From CAJWPI01 sp964635015 (GTDB taxonomy: Bacteria; Pseudomonadota; Gammaproteobacteria; Magnimaribacterales; Magnimaribacteraceae): DNA of 64,000 nucleotides. The stretch spans positions 3,968-67,967 of the forward strand of contig CAZWMS010000004.1 of assembly GCA_964635015.1 (NCBI GenBank), in the 5' to 3' direction. Positions 62,413 through 64,000 of this stretch are shown here, piece after piece. Every line of letters begins with the position of its first letter. Within the stretch, counting starts at the first letter, position 1. A program made the translations under genes and the position numbers. Under the pieces are notes generated by a model. That model ran no database searches, had not been told where the DNA came from, and saw nothing but the letters and a program-made list of their open reading frames with translations.

Positions 62413-62997
62413 ATGAATAACCTGCTCATTGTAGGTCTAGGAAATCCTGGTAAGGAATATCAAAAAACACGCCATAATGTTGGGGCAGATTTTGTTAACC
62501 TGCTTACTAAAAAGCTTGAAATTAACTTAAAAAAAGAAGATAAATTTTTCGGTCTTTATTCTTATAAAAAAATTGGAACATTCAAAATACATTTCTCTAT
62601 CCCAGAGGTTTATATGAATGAAAGTGGGAGGTCTGTAAGAAAAATAAAAGACTACTTTAAGCTTCAAACAAGTGATCTTCTTGTAGTTCACGATGAATTA
62701 GACTTACCTATAGGAAAAATAAAATTTAAGGAATCCGGAGGTCATGGAGGACACAATGGAATTAAAAACATAATAGATAATTTACAAGGAGACTCTTCTT
62801 TTAAAAGATTAAGAATAGGAATAGATCACCCAGATGGTGATAGCGATGTAACCAATTACGTATTAAGCAAAGCCAATACGACAGAAAGAAATGCTCTGAA
62901 TAAAGCTATGAAAAAAGCTCTACCAGTTATGGATCTAGTGTTTGAAGGAAAATGGCAAGAAGCCTTGTTGGAATTACATACAGCAGAAAGAATTTAA
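62413..62997 (+). CDS. pth: Peptidyl-tRNA hydrolase
   Basis: Recycles peptidyl-tRNAs dropped by ribosomes. 194 residues with GLGNPGKEYQKTRHNVG (catalytic His ~residue 21), VHDELDLPIGKIKFK and GGHGGHNGIKNII. Next gene ychF starts 2 nt after its stop. Confidence 0.97.
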   Translation: MNNLLIVGLGNPGKEYQKTRHNVGADFVNLLTKKLEINLKKEDKFFGLYSYKKIGTFKIHFSIPEVYMNESGRSVRKIKDYFKLQTSDLLVVHDELDLPIGKIKFKESGGHGGHNGIKNIIDNLQGDSSFKRLRIGIDHPDGDSDVTNYVLSKANTTERNALNKAMKKALPVMDLVFEGKWQEALLELHTAERI

Positions 62998-62999
62998 AA

Positions 63000-64000
63000 A
63001 TGAGCCTAAAATGTGGAATAGTCGGATTACCTAATGTAGGAAAGTCCACTCTTTTTAATGCCCTCACTGCTGCTGGAATAGAGGCTCAGAATTTCCCATT
63101 TTGTACCATTGAACCCAACCAGGGCATAGTGCCTGTCCCTGATGAAAGATTGGATAAAATTTCAGCTATTGTAAAACCAGAGTCTACCATACCAACTACA
63201 ACCGAATTCGTAGATATTGCTGGACTGGTCAAAGGCGCCTCAAAGGGGGAAGGTCTGGGTAATCAATTTCTATCTCACATTCGTGAAATGCAAGCCATTA
63301 TCCATGTAATAAGATGTTTTGACGACAGTAAGGTTGCCCATGTACACGATTCCATAGACCCTATCGTAGATTTAGAAATAGTCGAGACTGAACTCCTTTT
63401 AGCAGATTTAGAAACCGTCGCCAATGCTAAAAACAAGATGGAAAGAACAGCCAAGAGTGGCGATAAAGATTCGAAGGTTTATTTTGAAAAAATAACTCAT
63501 CTTGAAGAGGAGCTAAATAAAGGCATACAAGTTAGAGACACTCTTTGTTTCAAAGAAAACAAAGCTTTATTTAAAGAATTGCAATTAATAACTATGAAAC
63601 CTTGTATGTATTTAGCAAACATCTCTGAAGAATATAAACACATCAATAATCTAGAAAAACTTAAAGGATATGCTGCTTCAAAGAGTACAAAAGTTCTTCC
63701 TTTATGCAATCAAATTGAAGCAGAAGTTGCTGAACTTGATACAGCTGAGGGACTCTCAATATTAAAGGAAATGGGAATGGAAGAACCGGGTTTAAACAAA
63801 CTGATAAGAGCTAGTTACGAAATGTTGGAATTGCAGACATTCTTCACTGCGGGACCCAAAGAAGTAAGAGCTTGGACTATCAAGAGAGGTACCTTAGCAC
63901 CGGAAGCTGCTGGTGAAATTCATACTGACTTTAAAAAAGGTTTTATTAGAGCAGAAACCATCTCCTACGATGATTTTATAAAATATCAGGGGGAAAGCGG
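63000..64000 (+). CDS. ychF: Ribosome-associated ATPase YchF/EngD (runs off window)
   Basis: Obg-family P-loop protein that prefers ATP. ATG at 63000: MSLKCGIVGLPNVGKSTLFNAL, then switch FVDIAGLVKGASKGEGLGN, a helical coiled insert, and the start of the TGS domain (FFTAGPKEVRAWTIKRGT). About 333 of ~363 codons are present; the C-terminus is past the window. Typical neighbour of pth. Confidence 0.96.
   Translation, partial: MSLKCGIVGLPNVGKSTLFNALTAAGIEAQNFPFCTIEPNQGIVPVPDERLDKISAIVKPESTIPTTTEFVDIAGLVKGASKGEGLGNQFLSHIREMQAIIHVIRCFDDSKVAHVHDSIDPIVDLEIVETELLLADLETVANAKNKMERTAKSGDKDSKVYFEKITHLEEELNKGIQVRDTLCFKENKALFKELQLITMKPCMYLANISEEYKHINNLEKLKGYAASKSTKVLPLCNQIEAEVAELDTAEGLSILKEMGMEEPGLNKLIRASYEMLELQTFFTAGPKEVRAWTIKRGTLAPEAAGEIHTDFKKGFIRAETISYDDFIKYQGES

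Noticed and set aside
1..64000. Search for CRISPR arrays, insertion sequences, phage genes, toxin-antitoxin pairs and defence genes
   Set aside because: No regularly spaced repeats, transposase, integrase or known defence motifs were seen; nearly every base is in a housekeeping gene.

Overview
The window looks like a chromosomal segment of a free-living, Gram-negative gammaproteobacterium with a small, AT-rich, tightly packed genome. The gene families and neighbourhoods are gammaproteobacterial: rplM-rpsI-petABC-sspA, murA-hisG-hisD beside degS, yrbG-kdsD-lpt-lptB-rpoN, pyrG-kdsA-eno-ftsB-ispDF-surE, and prs-rplY-pth-ychF. G+C is roughly one third by eye, most genes abut or overlap, and there are no mobile elements, phage genes or CRISPR arrays. 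A SAR86-like or similar streamlined marine lineage is my best guess. That is inference; no 16S rRNA gene is present to decide it.

Layout. Positions 1-25345 are one unbroken minus-strand run. It starts with the RNase P RNA gene and mraZ and passes through a complete cell-division and wall cluster: rsmH, ftsL, ftsQ, ftsA, ftsZ, ftsI, murE, murF, mraY, murD, ftsW, murG, murC, ddl. It continues into rpsF-rpsR-rplI-dnaB and then pyrG-kdsA-eno-ftsB-ispD-ispF-surE. Positions 25388-36625 hold rsmI and lpoA (divergent), the rplM-rpsI-petABC-sspA operon, degS, and mlaC-murA-hisG-hisD. Positions 36739-42912 are a plus-strand envelope and regulation block: yrbG, kdsD, an lptC/lptA-like gene, lptB, rpoN, mgtE. 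Positions 42916-49152 are mreBCD plus yhdP on the minus strand, and 49278-52486 are gatCAB. Positions 52540-59187 hold an acyl-CoA ligase/MaoC/SDR operon, a GH84 glycosidase, moeB, prmC and prfA. Positions 59225-64000 hold lolB, ispE, tRNA-Gln, prs, rplY, pth and ychF.

How the genes work together. The window is dominated by envelope building: lipid II synthesis (murA, murC-G, mraY, ddl), septation (fts genes), elongation (mreBCD), a synthase activator (lpoA), KDO supply and LPS export (kdsA, kdsD, lptC-like, lptB), and lipid or lipoprotein traffic (mlaC, yhdP, lolB). Isoprenoid genes ispD, ispE and ispF feed the undecaprenyl carrier and quinones. The rest is translation, respiration (cytochrome bc1) and core metabolism.

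Most worth a second look: ftsQAZ sits inside the division cluster between ftsL and ftsI instead of at its end. ftsA is split by a frameshift that fits a 16-nt deletion between short direct repeats. Three 10-bp-spaced AAAGTGT boxes lie upstream of mraZ. One gene seems to merge LptC with part of LptA. A cytoplasmic GH84 (O-GlcNAcase-type) enzyme sits among housekeeping genes. The RNase P RNA has a nearly vanished P3 stem.

No wholly new multi-gene system (defence, secretion, biosynthetic cluster) was found. The only stretch over 300 bases without a protein gene is 24838-25387, which is the RNase P RNA gene plus the mraZ control region.
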